Source: an uncultured SAR116 cluster alpha proteobacterium
GTDB taxonomy: Bacteria; Pseudomonadota; Alphaproteobacteria; Puniceispirillales; Marisalimonadaceae
Reading direction: 5' to 3'
Length of the DNA: 64,000 bases
Assembly: GCA_902543145.1 (NCBI GenBank)
Contig: CACBXG010000003.1
Coordinates: 27,088-91,087, forward strand
Part shown: piece by piece, positions 47,340-55,058 of the stretch
Layout: each line of letters begins with the position of its first letter
Position numbering within the stretch: the first letter of the stretch is position 1
Position numbers and translations under genes: made by a program
Notes under the pieces: generated by a model
What the model was told of the DNA's origin: nothing
What the model saw: the letters and a program-made list of their open reading frames with translations, nothing else
Database searches by the model: none

Positions 47340-49016
47340 ATGAAAAATACAATAGAACAGATGCAAAAAATTGCTGAAGAAAGGGGTGGAAAATGCCTTT
47401 CAACCATCTACGAGAATGCTCACAAAAAATTGGACTGGGAATGTTCTAAAGGTCACCAATGGTCAGCAACTGCTCATGGAGTTAAAAATCATTCTAATTG
47501 GTGTCCTATATGCAATGGAAAACAGAAACTTAATATTGAAGAAATGGTAAGAATTGCAAAGGAAAGCGGTGGGTATTGTCTCTCCAAAAAGTACGTGAAC
47601 ACTAGAACAAAATTAGAATGGGAATGTAAAAATGGACATAAATGGTGGTCAACTCCGAAATCGATAAGACGTGGGCACTGGTGTTCTGAATGCTATGGGA
47701 ACACACCGTTAGATTTGAAGCAGATGCAAGAACTCGCAAAAAAAAGAGGAGGGAAGTGCTTATCGCAGGAATACGTAAATTCTAGCACTAAAATGGAATG
47801 GGAATGCGCTGACGGACATCGTTGGTGGCAAACACCCAACGCTATTAAGTCATCTAATTACTGGTGTCCGTATTGTAATTTCTATGTTGTAGAAGAGTGC
47901 CTACGTTATGCTTTTGAGCATTTAACTGGAAAACCATTCCCTAAGAAAAGACCTAAATGGTTAACTACTAGTTTGGGAGCAAGATTAGAATTAGATGGAT
48001 ATTGTGAAGAACTAAAATGTGCTTTTGAGTTTCATGGAGAACAACATTTCAAAAAATCGCAATTCTTTCAGAAATCTGAAGACGCCTTCAAAAAACAACA
48101 AATGAACGATTTAGAAAAGGCAAACCTATGCCTCGAGAATGACACCATTCTTTTCACATTTGACTACAGCGAAGACTTGTTCGACATGAAATCTCTTATC
48201 AAAAAACGTGTTGATAAGAACATAACACTGAAACCATTTTTTGAATTTTCAAAAGAAATAGATTTTGACAAAGTTCGAAATAATTTGAGTCAGATACGCA
48301 AACTTCGAGATGTTGCATCGTCAAATGGGGGGAAATGCAACTCTAAAATTTTCTTAGGAATGGATAAACATTACTCCTTCGAATGCACTGAAGGACATAT
48401 CTGGGAGGCACGCGCTAGTGACGTAATTCATCAAAATACTTGGTGTAAAATATGCGCTGGTAACGAAAAACAGACAATTGAAGTGGCGAAAAAATTTGCA
48501 GAAAAAAGAGGTGGTTACTGCCTGTCTGAAAAATACATAAACAATAAAGCAAAATTAAATTGGCAGTGTTCAAAAGGTCATGAATGGCAACAATCGTTTC
48601 ACGAAGTAAAAAATGGAGGAAGTTGGTGTCCCGTATGTGCCGGTAATCTGCCGTTGAGTTTGGATGATGTTAAAAAGTTGGCAACAAAAAAAGGTGGTCG
48701 CTGTATTTCAGAAGAATACCGTAATATTGACAGTAAACTTATGTGGATTTGCGCGAAAGGGCATAAATGGGAAGCATCAGCACATTCAGTGAAAGGGGGT
48801 AGTTGGTGTCCAATGTGCGCAGGAAATAGAAAGTTAGACATTGGTAGAATGCGTCAAATTGCAAAATCTAAAGGCGGAAAATGTCTTTCTCAAAAATACA
48901 GAAATAATAAAACACCGTTAGAATGGGAGTGTGATAAAGGACACCGCTGGTTTGCAAGACCAGATATGGTCAAAAATCAGAATTCGTGGTGTCCTAAATG
49001 CAAAGTAATTTCTTAA
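47340..49016 (+). CDS. Nuclease-like protein embedded in seven zinc-ribbon repeats
   Basis: 558 residues from the ATG at 47340 (a GTG precedes it). Seven repeats of about 60 residues follow the pattern GGKCLS..Y.N...KLEWEC..GH.W......V....WCP.C, with C, H, C, C as probable zinc ligands: three before and four after a central domain (about 180-315). That domain has LELDGYCEELKCAFEFHGEQHF and a later KANLCLENDTILFTFDY, which resembles the Vsr/DUF559-type PD-(D/E)XK core (ExDGxxH). It is probably a DNA-targeting endonuclease, mobile-element or phage derived. The exact target is unknown. Confidence 0.7.
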   Translation: MKNTIEQMQKIAEERGGKCLSTIYENAHKKLDWECSKGHQWSATAHGVKNHSNWCPICNGKQKLNIEEMVRIAKESGGYCLSKKYVNTRTKLEWECKNGHKWWSTPKSIRRGHWCSECYGNTPLDLKQMQELAKKRGGKCLSQEYVNSSTKMEWECADGHRWWQTPNAIKSSNYWCPYCNFYVVEECLRYAFEHLTGKPFPKKRPKWLTTSLGARLELDGYCEELKCAFEFHGEQHFKKSQFFQKSEDAFKKQQMNDLEKANLCLENDTILFTFDYSEDLFDMKSLIKKRVDKNITLKPFFEFSKEIDFDKVRNNLSQIRKLRDVASSNGGKCNSKIFLGMDKHYSFECTEGHIWEARASDVIHQNTWCKICAGNEKQTIEVAKKFAEKRGGYCLSEKYINNKAKLNWQCSKGHEWQQSFHEVKNGGSWCPVCAGNLPLSLDDVKKLATKKGGRCISEEYRNIDSKLMWICAKGHKWEASAHSVKGGSWCPMCAGNRKLDIGRMRQIAKSKGGKCLSQKYRNNKTPLEWECDKGHRWFARPDMVKNQNSWCPKCKVIS

Positions 49017-49123
49017 AAGTCTGCTTTAGAATGTTGTACCGTTAAGTGATGAGAACAGAAAATTTATTTAATTTTTTATCAATAAAAGTTACGCTAAACC
49101 CATAAAATATTGAGGTTTATTGT

Positions 49124-49762
49124 ATGAAATTATGTGCTTGTGGTTGTGGAGAAAAAGTAAAATCTGCGACTGCTAGGTTTTTAACTGGGCATCACCAAAG
49201 ATTGAAAGGGATAAATCCTATCCGTGATTACACTGGATATGACTGTAAGCACTGTGGTGAGAAATTAACAACAGACAATCATAGTAATAGGTCAAAACTT
49301 TCTTCAGACGTAGACCCTCGCAGACGTGCATGGAGAATATGCAAAGATTGCCTAAAAAATCAGAAGGCAAAGACACGCGATAGAGAACAATCAAGGGCAT
49401 ACAGCAAGAAATTTCATTTTGAAAAATGGGAACACACTCTATCTAACCAGTGTAGACGCAGAGCAAGAGATTACGGTGTAAAGTGTGAAATAACTCCAGA
49501 GATAATCCTCGACCTTTACCGCAAACAAAATGGGAAATGTTATTGGTTAGGCATTCCTATTTTTCCGTCAAAATCGGCAAAAAGTCTGAATCAACCATCG
49601 GTAGATAGGATTGAACCGACTGGTGACTATATTCAGAAAAATTGTGTTTTATCATGCTATTTTGCAAATATTGGAAGACGAAATACAAATGCTGGAGCGT
49701 GGCAAAAATCGGTAGAGAAATTAAAAAATGCAATAAGAGATAAATATGTCTCGTCCGAATAA
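49124..49762 (+). CDS. HNH-like endonuclease, first of a tandem pair
   Basis: 212 residues. The N-terminus CACGCGEKVKSATARFLTGHHQRLKG is a zinc-knuckle-like segment seen in phage HNH proteins. CKHCGEKL...CKDC forms a zinc ribbon (about 41-76). The C-terminal core YRKQNGKCYWLGIPIF ... PSVDRIEPTGDYIQKNCVLSCYFANIGRRN has the phage HNH-like fold pattern with DR and N but no canonical first HN pair. It overlaps the next gene by 17 bases. Confidence 0.65.
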   Translation: MKLCACGCGEKVKSATARFLTGHHQRLKGINPIRDYTGYDCKHCGEKLTTDNHSNRSKLSSDVDPRRRAWRICKDCLKNQKAKTRDREQSRAYSKKFHFEKWEHTLSNQCRRRARDYGVKCEITPEIILDLYRKQNGKCYWLGIPIFPSKSAKSLNQPSVDRIEPTGDYIQKNCVLSCYFANIGRRNTNAGAWQKSVEKLKNAIRDKYVSSE

Positions 49763-50471
49763 ATGGTTAAAATTATTTCCTAAAACCAAAAAGGTTGGAA
49801 TAGCAACACACCATTATGTCAAATACTCTTGCTGCGGTATTGAGAAATGGTTAAGTGCCAGTGCAATCACCAAATTTAATGGCAATCCAATCTGTAGTCC
49901 TTGTGCAAAAAAGAAGAGATGGTCTGAGCATCGCCAAAAAGTAAAAAACTTTATACGCGAACGAAAAGATTTAGATGGAAATCCGATAACTCACTGTAAA
50001 CATTGTGGTGTTGAATTTGATGAAAACAATATTCACTCAAACACTTATATTATCGCTAAAGCAAATTTCCATAGGTGTAAGCAGTGTGCAAATGAGCATA
50101 GAATAAAATGGAGAAACAAAGAAAAAGATGCTGAAACTAGCAAGAGGAGTAGAGAGACTTATTGGTATAAGTGGTTAATCCGTTCAGCAAAGAGGAAGCG
50201 TGTTGGCAAAAAATTAGTTCCAGTCTCAATCAATGAAGAATGGTTACTCTCTCAATTCCAAAAACAAGATGGTAAATGTTATTGGACTGGTGTTGACCTA
50301 GAAATAACTGATATTTCTAACCATCCTCTTAAACCATCATTAGATAGGTTGAATACCAAAGGAGATTATTCACCAACTAATACAGTGATAACTGCACTGT
50401 CTGTTAATATAGGTAGGAATGAAAACTCTGCTGAGGATTTTGTACGTTTTCTTAAGGAAGTTGCTAAATAG
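49746..50471 (+). CDS. HNH-like endonuclease, second of a tandem pair
   Basis: 241 residues. An N-terminal zinc-binding segment (YSCCGIEKWLSASA...CSPCAKKK), a middle CKHCGVEFDENN...CKQC ribbon, and a core QKQDGKCYWTGVDLEI ... PSLDRLNTKGDYSPTNTVITALSVNIGRNE like its neighbour. The two are divergent paralogues. Such proteins are common homing-type genes in phages of aquatic bacteria. Confidence 0.65.
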   Translation: MSRPNKWLKLFPKTKKVGIATHHYVKYSCCGIEKWLSASAITKFNGNPICSPCAKKKRWSEHRQKVKNFIRERKDLDGNPITHCKHCGVEFDENNIHSNTYIIAKANFHRCKQCANEHRIKWRNKEKDAETSKRSRETYWYKWLIRSAKRKRVGKKLVPVSINEEWLLSQFQKQDGKCYWTGVDLEITDISNHPLKPSLDRLNTKGDYSPTNTVITALSVNIGRNENSAEDFVRFLKEVAK

Positions 50472-50595
50472 ATAAAATTTTCCCATTAATTATCATTTTT
50501 AGAATGTATCTTTATTGCATTTATAGTTTATGTCGGTCGATTGATTTTCGGGGTAGGTTCTGCTAAATTTGTTAGTCAAAAGAAGAGGTCAGTTG

Positions 50596-50898
50596 ATGAG
50601 TTATGTAGACCCAATACTTGCAAAGAGTACTAATGAAACAGACCCAAGAAAGAGGGTTGAAGCATTAGACAAACACTACGATAGATTACGAAGATACATT
50701 AAAATGGTGACTCGTGATGAAGGAAGAAATCTTATCATCAATGGTGATGCTGGAATGGGTAAGACTGAATTTGCAACTGACTTAATAGAAGAATATCAAA
50801 AAGATGAAAAAGTAGTTTGTGGTTTCATTAGTGGAACTATGTCTGCCGTTGGTTTGTATGAAAGTCTTTATCATCCTCGTCATACTTACCATATGTAA
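50596..50898 (+). pseudogene. Truncated P-loop ATPase, phage-like
   Basis: 100 residues from the ATG at 50596 with AGAGG upstream; a TTG at 50569 is less likely. The Walker A GDAGMGKTEFATDLIEEY sits at about residues 51-68. The protein stops after YESLYHPRHTYHM, before any Walker B, so the ATPase is incomplete. The likely break lies near 50880, where a minus-strand frame enters. It could be a remnant of a phage replication or packaging ATPase; no family is certain. Confidence 0.5.
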
Positions 50899-51070
50899 TT
50901 ATTGACCAATAGCGTATCCCATTAATCATACCTTTTCTTTTAAGATATAAGTTTTGTACATCTTGACATAAATAGGGACCTACATATCTAAATCCAATAT
51001 AGAAAACCCTTTGCCTAGGTAATGGTTTTGTTCGTTTTTCTTTTTTAGGTAATATAAGGATATTATTCAT
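50837..51070 (-). CDS. Small hypothetical protein, second of a minus-strand pair
   Basis: 77 residues with AGGAG seven bases before the ATG. Basic, starts MNNILILPKKEKRTKPLPRQR and ends in a charged tail (YGKYDEDDKDFH). The last 62 bases overlap the end of the truncated ATPase on the other strand, so its C-terminus may be junction-made. It overlaps the upstream gene by eight bases. Confidence 0.45.
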   Translation of the reverse strand: MNNILILPKKEKRTKPLPRQRVFYIGFRYVGPYLCQDVQNLYLKRKGMINGIRYWSIITYGKYDEDDKDFHTNQRQT

Positions 51071-51260
51071 TTTTATCTCCTGTATATTTCCAACCCAATT
51101 TTATCAGGGATTTAGTTAAGTGTAGAATTCTCTCTTTTCGGGACATTGTTTTTGGTATTTTTATTAAGTCAATATTTTGGATTTTAGGTTGAGATATAAC
51201 AAAACCTTGCTTGAAGATAGGGTCATCTTCTTTAAGTTCTTTCCATATTATTTTTTTCAT
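51063..51260 (-). CDS. Small hypothetical protein, first of a minus-strand pair
   Basis: 65 residues with GGAGGA a few bases before the ATG. Starts MKKIIWKELKEDDPIFKQGF and contains IKIPKTMSRKERILHLTKSLIKLGWKY. No membrane helix. Not recognised. Good ribosome binding sites for both genes of the pair argue they are translated. Confidence 0.5.
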   Translation of the reverse strand: MKKIIWKELKEDDPIFKQGFVISQPKIQNIDLIKIPKTMSRKERILHLTKSLIKLGWKYTGDKNE

Positions 51261-51336
51261 TGGATCCTCCGCTTTAGTACTTTAGGCGGGATGCCAAGGT
51301 GTACAAGTTGGTTATTAAATACCTTTAATCAGCATA

Positions 51337-51714
51337 TCATAATTCAAACATATTTACCAAAGTTTTATCCACCACTTCTAAACTAAAATCAGACCAAACC
51401 TCTGGATACTCTCTTTCTAACTTTTCATCTTTTAGTCTTTTCTTCTTAACAATTGAATGAACATGATTACCTTTGAACTTTTTCCCACGAACAGATAGAT
51501 ACCCTTTCTTGTTTAACCAATTTGCAATCTGGTCAAAGGTCTTTCCTTTTTCTCTTTGTTCAGTAATTGTCTCATAGAGAAAGAATTGATACTGTAAATA
51601 CTGAGGAACATTAAAAGGTGGACGACGGTAGGTTATGCTAAAACAGAAAATAACATCTCCTGAAGAAAACTCCCACCTACACCGCACAAACGATACTGTG
51701 GAGTAGTTCGGCAA
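51337..51714 (-). CDS. Recombinase-helix-family protein (member 3)
   Basis: 125 residues. The core LYETITEQREKGKTFDQIANWLNKKGYLSVRGKKFKGNHVHSIVKKKRLKDEKL matches member 2 and shares most residues with the truncated member 4. The N-terminus is basic and hydrophobic with no clear domain. Ends just outside direct repeat 1 (51356-51615), which encodes its core. Likely DNA binding; no catalytic domain. Confidence 0.6.
   Translation of the reverse strand: MPNYSTVSFVRCRWEFSSGDVIFCFSITYRRPPFNVPQYLQYQFFLYETITEQREKGKTFDQIANWLNKKGYLSVRGKKFKGNHVHSIVKKKRLKDEKLEREYPEVWSDFSLEVVDKTLVNMFEL
51356..51615. repeat. 260-base direct repeat, copy 1
   Basis: About three-quarters identical by eye to 52337-52596, same orientation and same length. 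It covers the C-terminal core of recombinase-helix member 3. The two copies bracket the DsrE-like gene. Confidence 0.7.
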
Positions 51715-51965
51715 GGGAACGACAGGTTAGGGTGAAGTTAGATGTTAAGTCAGCAATTAAAAACCCTTCATTACAGCTTCCTTTTGCAACTGTAGAATTA
51801 ATCATTGATTTTACTGTATCTTTTCGACCCTACAGAGTGATAGGGCAAGTATTCTTTAGGTATGAGTTTCTGATTTTAGCAAATAGATTTCTAGAGACAC
51901 GCTAAGTTGAAACAATTTAAAAAACAAACTATAACTTATATAATTATATTTTATGGAGAAATAAA
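51715..51965 (+). other. Non-coding stretch upstream of the DsrE-like gene
   Basis: About 250 bases without a supportable gene. Its end holds the DsrE promoter and leader. I see no tRNA, riboswitch or terminator. Confidence 0.4.
51908..51936 (+). promoter_or_regulatory. Promoter of the DsrE-like gene
   Basis: TTGAAA at 51908-51913, 17 bases, TATAAC at 51931-51936. The ATG at 51966 has GGAG at 51955-51958. A well-formed promoter on an isolated cargo-like gene. Confidence 0.55.
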
Positions 51966-52328
51966 ATGTCTAAGGTGCTCATTCATATTCATAGTGATTT
52001 AGAATTCAAAAATAAAGTAACATTAGGTTTAATGGTTGCTCTTGCTGCAGAAAAAAGTGGGCATGAAGTAACTCTCTTTCTCGCGGCGGACGGTGTGCAC
52101 ATACTAAATTGCAAACGTGCTGGTGAAATAGTTGGTCAGGGTACTGGAGATTTATATGAACATCTTGAAAGTTTAAAAAATACAAACGCAACCATATTTG
52201 TATCAGGAATGTCTGCCAAGGCACGGGGTTACGATGAGACACTTCTAGAAGGGTATAAAGCAGAGTTTGTCATGCCTGACAGACTTGTTGAAGAGTCAAT
52301 TAAATCGGATAGCGTCCTCTGCTATTGA
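51966..52328 (+). CDS. DsrE/DsrF-like family protein
   Basis: 120 residues with the DsrE fold: KVLIHIHSDLEFKNKVTLGLMVALAAEKSGHEVTLFLAADGVHIL, then TIFVSGMSAKARG and EFVMPDRLVEESIKSDSVLCY. The family includes sulfur-relay subunits, but the conserved cysteine of TusD/DsrE is not evident; only the C-terminal LCY and NCKRAG cysteines are present. Function unknown. It has its own promoter and ends nine bases before direct repeat 2. Confidence 0.8.
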   Translation: MSKVLIHIHSDLEFKNKVTLGLMVALAAEKSGHEVTLFLAADGVHILNCKRAGEIVGQGTGDLYEHLESLKNTNATIFVSGMSAKARGYDETLLEGYKAEFVMPDRLVEESIKSDSVLCY

Positions 52329-52592
52329 GATTATTAACCAAAGTCTTGTCATAAATATCCAAACTAAAATAAGAACGAACCCCAGGACATTCTCTTTCTA
52401 ATTTCTCATCTTTCAGTCTTTTCTTCTTAATAATTGCATGAACATGATTACCTGTGAATTTCTTTCTCCGAACGGAAAGATAACCTTTATTGTCTATCCA
52501 GTCTGCGATTTGGTCAAACGTCTTTTCCTTTTCTTTTTGAGTAGTCATTGTTTCATAGAGGAAAAATTGATATTATGAATATAGAAGAACAT
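52300..52592 (-). pseudogene. N-truncated recombinase-helix protein (member 4)
   Basis: The frame encodes QFFLYETMTTQKEKEKTFDQIADWIDNKGYLSVRRKKFTGNHVHAIIKKKRLKDEKL, nearly member 3, but a TAA lies where member 3 has Leu-Gln-Tyr just before QFF. The longest ATG frame begins at 52548. The N-terminal half is therefore lost, and the gene is probably a decayed copy. Its C-terminus overlaps the end of the DsrE-like gene. Confidence 0.6.
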
Positions 52593-52596
52593 TTAA
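52337..52596. repeat. 260-base direct repeat, copy 2
   Basis: Partner of 51356-51615; see there. The 721 bases between the copies hold the DsrE-like gene and its promoter. Confidence 0.7.
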
Positions 52597-53033
52597 GTGT
52601 AAAGTTCTCTAAGTGATAGTAAAGTTTAAAGTCAGGTAAGTTGGGAAAAATACCTTTTTACAAAGCATAAACTATACAGTTGAATGATAGGGTTAGATGG
52701 CTTTTAGATAATCTCAATTATCAAATTTTTATTTCATTTACAGTTAAGATTATCGTATTTCATCTTAAGAAAATAAGATACTCAAATTAACAACAAACAT
52801 TCCATGAACTTATCAAAGAAAAATTCAATTTTAGAAATGGGTTGTAGTAGAATTTCAAAATTCCTAAATAGTAATAATTACAAAACATTTAGTAGTCTAG
52901 AATGGATATCAAAGTTATTTTATATGAATAGATAAAAATATTTAAAAAGATTGAAAAGATTCAAAGATTATAAAATAATTAACTTAAAAGAACATATAGT
53001 AATAAGGTCAGTTAGAATTTTGAGAATTTAATA
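52597..53033 (+). other. Mostly non-coding stretch with decayed recombinase-helix fragment
   Basis: Apart from the 43-codon frame at 52804-52935, I see no gene, RNA or clear repeat. Many stops in all frames and a very AT-rich composition. Probably island debris and the promoter of the gene at 53034. Confidence 0.4.
52804..52935 (+). pseudogene. Fragment of recombinase-helix family (member 5)
   Basis: 43 codons. ILEMGCSRISKFLNSNNYKTFSSLEW aligns with LHESGLGYRRIAQHLNSKNITTLTGKEW of member 2, then the frame ends. The second helix (GNHV..VLK) is missing, so this is a remnant. Confidence 0.5.
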
Positions 53034-53537
53034 ATGAAAAATTTTTTTATAATAACTTTGATACTTTTAATACAATCATTTCCATCTTTTGGTAGTGTTG
53101 ATGGTAAAGGAATTATTTGTAAGTGTTTAGACTGTAAGTTTGAACATTTAGATCCTTCTTCATATATGCCAAATAATATACCAACAGAAATTGGATTTCA
53201 TTTTAAAATTAATAAAGTAGCCATTTACTATATAAGAAAAATTGGTGATAAAATTAAGGTAGGAGAGAATATTCAAACAACTCTTCGAAAGAAAAAAAGA
53301 TTTTTGTCTGATGAAAATAAAATTAAATGGACCTATAAAGATAGTTTAAATATTTATGCTTATTCCTTAGATAGAAAAACATTAATTTTGAGTAAGATGA
53401 ATATTACAAAAACAGAAATATATAATACTAGAGAGTGTGAGCCGTTTTCAGAAATTGAATTTTTTAACAAAATGAATAAATTATCTGAAAATTATCAAAA
53501 TGTTTATGATAACAAACCTAATAAAAATAAAATCTAG
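53034..53537 (+). CDS. Exported hypothetical protein upstream of cassette copy B
   Basis: 167 residues with a signal peptide (MKNFFIITLILLIQSFPSFGS). Mature part has a cysteine cluster near the N-terminus (GIICKCLDCKFEHLD) and is Lys/Asn-rich. Not recognised. It occupies the place that the lipoprotein gene has before cassette copy A, but the two are not alike. Ends directly at the start of the copy B exported protein. Confidence 0.6.
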   Translation: MKNFFIITLILLIQSFPSFGSVDGKGIICKCLDCKFEHLDPSSYMPNNIPTEIGFHFKINKVAIYYIRKIGDKIKVGENIQTTLRKKKRFLSDENKIKWTYKDSLNIYAYSLDRKTLILSKMNITKTEIYNTRECEPFSEIEFFNKMNKLSENYQNVYDNKPNKNKI

Positions 53538-53765
53538 ATGAGAAAAGAAATTAAATTAATTCTTATTATTTTTTTAATGCTTTTATTTACTTATAAAAAA
53601 ACATATTCAGAAGAAAAAAAATTTAATTATGATAATCACAAAAAAATACTTATTGAAAAAAAACTATTATTTAATTCGTTTAAAAAGTGTGAAGAATATA
53701 TCAATGAAACATCTGTTGAATTATTTTTAAATTGTAGTGATAAGGAAAAGTCAAATAAAAAATAA
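53538..53765 (+). CDS. Small exported protein of the duplicated cassette, copy B
   Basis: 75 residues. Signal peptide MRKEIKLILIIFLMLLFTYKKTYS, then a Lys/Glu-rich mature part with SFKKCEEYINETSVELFLNC. The paralogue of 46550-46774; the mature halves are nearly identical, the signal halves diverged. This pattern suggests selection on the mature part. Confidence 0.65.
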   Translation: MRKEIKLILIIFLMLLFTYKKTYSEEKKFNYDNHKKILIEKKLLFNSFKKCEEYINETSVELFLNCSDKEKSNKK

Positions 53766-53843
53766 ATGAAAATATTTTATAAGCTAATTAGTTTTGATTC
53801 ATTTTGGTGTGTGTTAATTATTGGGATACTCTTTTTAGTTTAA
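53766..53843 (+). CDS. 25-residue membrane peptide of the cassette, copy B
   Basis: ATG directly after the upstream TAA. MKIFYKLISFDSFW is followed by the hydrophobic CVLIIGILFLV. It lines up with the copy A peptide along its length. See 46758. Confidence 0.5.
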   Translation: MKIFYKLISFDSFWCVLIIGILFLV

Positions 53844-53920
53844 AAAAGACATTATTAGTAACCTAACATTTCATTCTAAATAAAGACCGTTACTATAGAA
53901 TTACTCTTTGATAAATATTT

Positions 53921-55054
53921 TTAAATATCAGCAAGATTAATTAAGGTTGGTATATTTTTTTTAAATTTAAAGAAACCTTTAGTAGCATAAGGGAAAGCAT
54001 TACGATCCCAATCTCTTAAGAAAAATTTATATTGAATATTAAATTGTTTTAATTTCTTTTTGAATTTTTCAACATTAAAGATTTTATTCCCTACAGTTTC
54101 ATATGGTACGATTAGATTTTTTATTTTTTTGTTAGTTAACCAATCAAAAATTTGATTAAAATTTTCAGTAATTTCGAAATTTTTATTATTATTTGTAATA
54201 TCTTGTATAATATTCTTGTTGAATTCATTTACCAATTTATTCTCATGTTCAGTCGTGTAAACACAACATTGATAAGCTATTTTTTCGTTTTCAAAGATCT
54301 GATTCAGGGATAAATCATTTCTATTTAAAATAATTCCTAAGTTATCAAAATTTTTGAATTCAAATTTATCAGGTTCTATAAATGGTAATACATGACTACT
54401 GTTCTGTTCATTATAATTTAAGTCTACCTTTTCACTAAGTTGACCAATGGGATTAAATCTTCCATCTGTAAAGTAGTTTATGTTATCTGACATTGCTAAG
54501 TATGGCTTATTGATTGTTTGCAAACCTGCCACCCACCTCCAACCTAATGTATTTGACGCAGGACAAAAATCTAGTAAATTTCTTCTAAAAAATTCTGCTC
54601 CAGATTCCCAGCTATAACCTAAGGTAAAAATCCAAATACTAGCAAACCACATTCGAGAGTGATTGTGCAAATATCCAGTATCAATTAATTCTTCTTTCCA
54701 ATTATCAAAACATTTTATTCCAGTTTTTTGTGGCGTTTGTTGATATCTACTAGTATCTAAATATTTATAATAGATCCAAGGATGCGATTCTAACCAACCT
54801 CTCCAGTAAGTTCTCCAGAAAATTTCTTCAATAAATTTTTCAATATTTTTTATATTATTTTTACTAAATGCGATTTTTAATACTTCTTCTTCACTTATAA
54901 ACCTTGTTCTTAAATAAGGAGAGAGTTTAGAAACATTTTTATGAGGAGGACCGTAGTCAAAATTTCTTTTTTTTGAATAACTTGATAGTTCCTTTTCACT
55001 AAAATTTATAAATTTTTCAATTATCTCAGATTTTTTTGTAGGAAACATTTTCAT
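53921..55054 (-). CDS. Photolyase/cryptochrome-like FAD protein with apparently permuted domains
   Basis: 377 residues. The FAD-binding domain comes first (about 30-225): FIEEIFWRTYWRGWLE, DTGYLHNHSRMWFASIWI, NLLDFCPASNTLGWRWVAGLQ and DGRFNPIGQ match the usual C-terminal half of photolyases. The last 150 residues (about 228-377) look like an alpha/beta domain, with LGIILNRNDLSLNQIFE and LKQFNIQYKFFLRDWDRNAFPYA, resembling the usual N-terminal photolyase domain. The order is therefore reversed. Start at 55054, or the in-frame ATG at 55048. DNA repair or light sensing is likely but not proven. Encoded four bases after the DUF3429 gene. Confidence 0.75.
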   Translation of the reverse strand: MKMFPTKKSEIIEKFINFSEKELSSYSKKRNFDYGPPHKNVSKLSPYLRTRFISEEEVLKIAFSKNNIKNIEKFIEEIFWRTYWRGWLESHPWIYYKYLDTSRYQQTPQKTGIKCFDNWKEELIDTGYLHNHSRMWFASIWIFTLGYSWESGAEFFRRNLLDFCPASNTLGWRWVAGLQTINKPYLAMSDNINYFTDGRFNPIGQLSEKVDLNYNEQNSSHVLPFIEPDKFEFKNFDNLGIILNRNDLSLNQIFENEKIAYQCCVYTTEHENKLVNEFNKNIIQDITNNNKNFEITENFNQIFDWLTNKKIKNLIVPYETVGNKIFNVEKFKKKLKQFNIQYKFFLRDWDRNAFPYATKGFFKFKKNIPTLINLADI

Positions 55055-55058
55055 TTAA

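Larger units (their letters stand above)
53538..53843 (+). repeat. Duplicated two-gene cassette, copy B
   Basis: Counterpart of 46550-46856 on the same strand. Confidence 0.7.

Noticed and set aside
47340..49016. Regularly spaced repeats that could look like a CRISPR array
   Set aside because: The repeats are about 180 bases, diverged at the DNA level and in frame; they are zinc-ribbon protein repeats.
52006..52242. Minus-strand frame opposite the DsrE-like gene
   Set aside because: The sense frame has a promoter, a ribosome binding site and a known fold.
45695..53920. A Tn7-like transposon
   Set aside because: No tnsA-E, tniQ or terminal repeats were recognised; only the insertion position fits.
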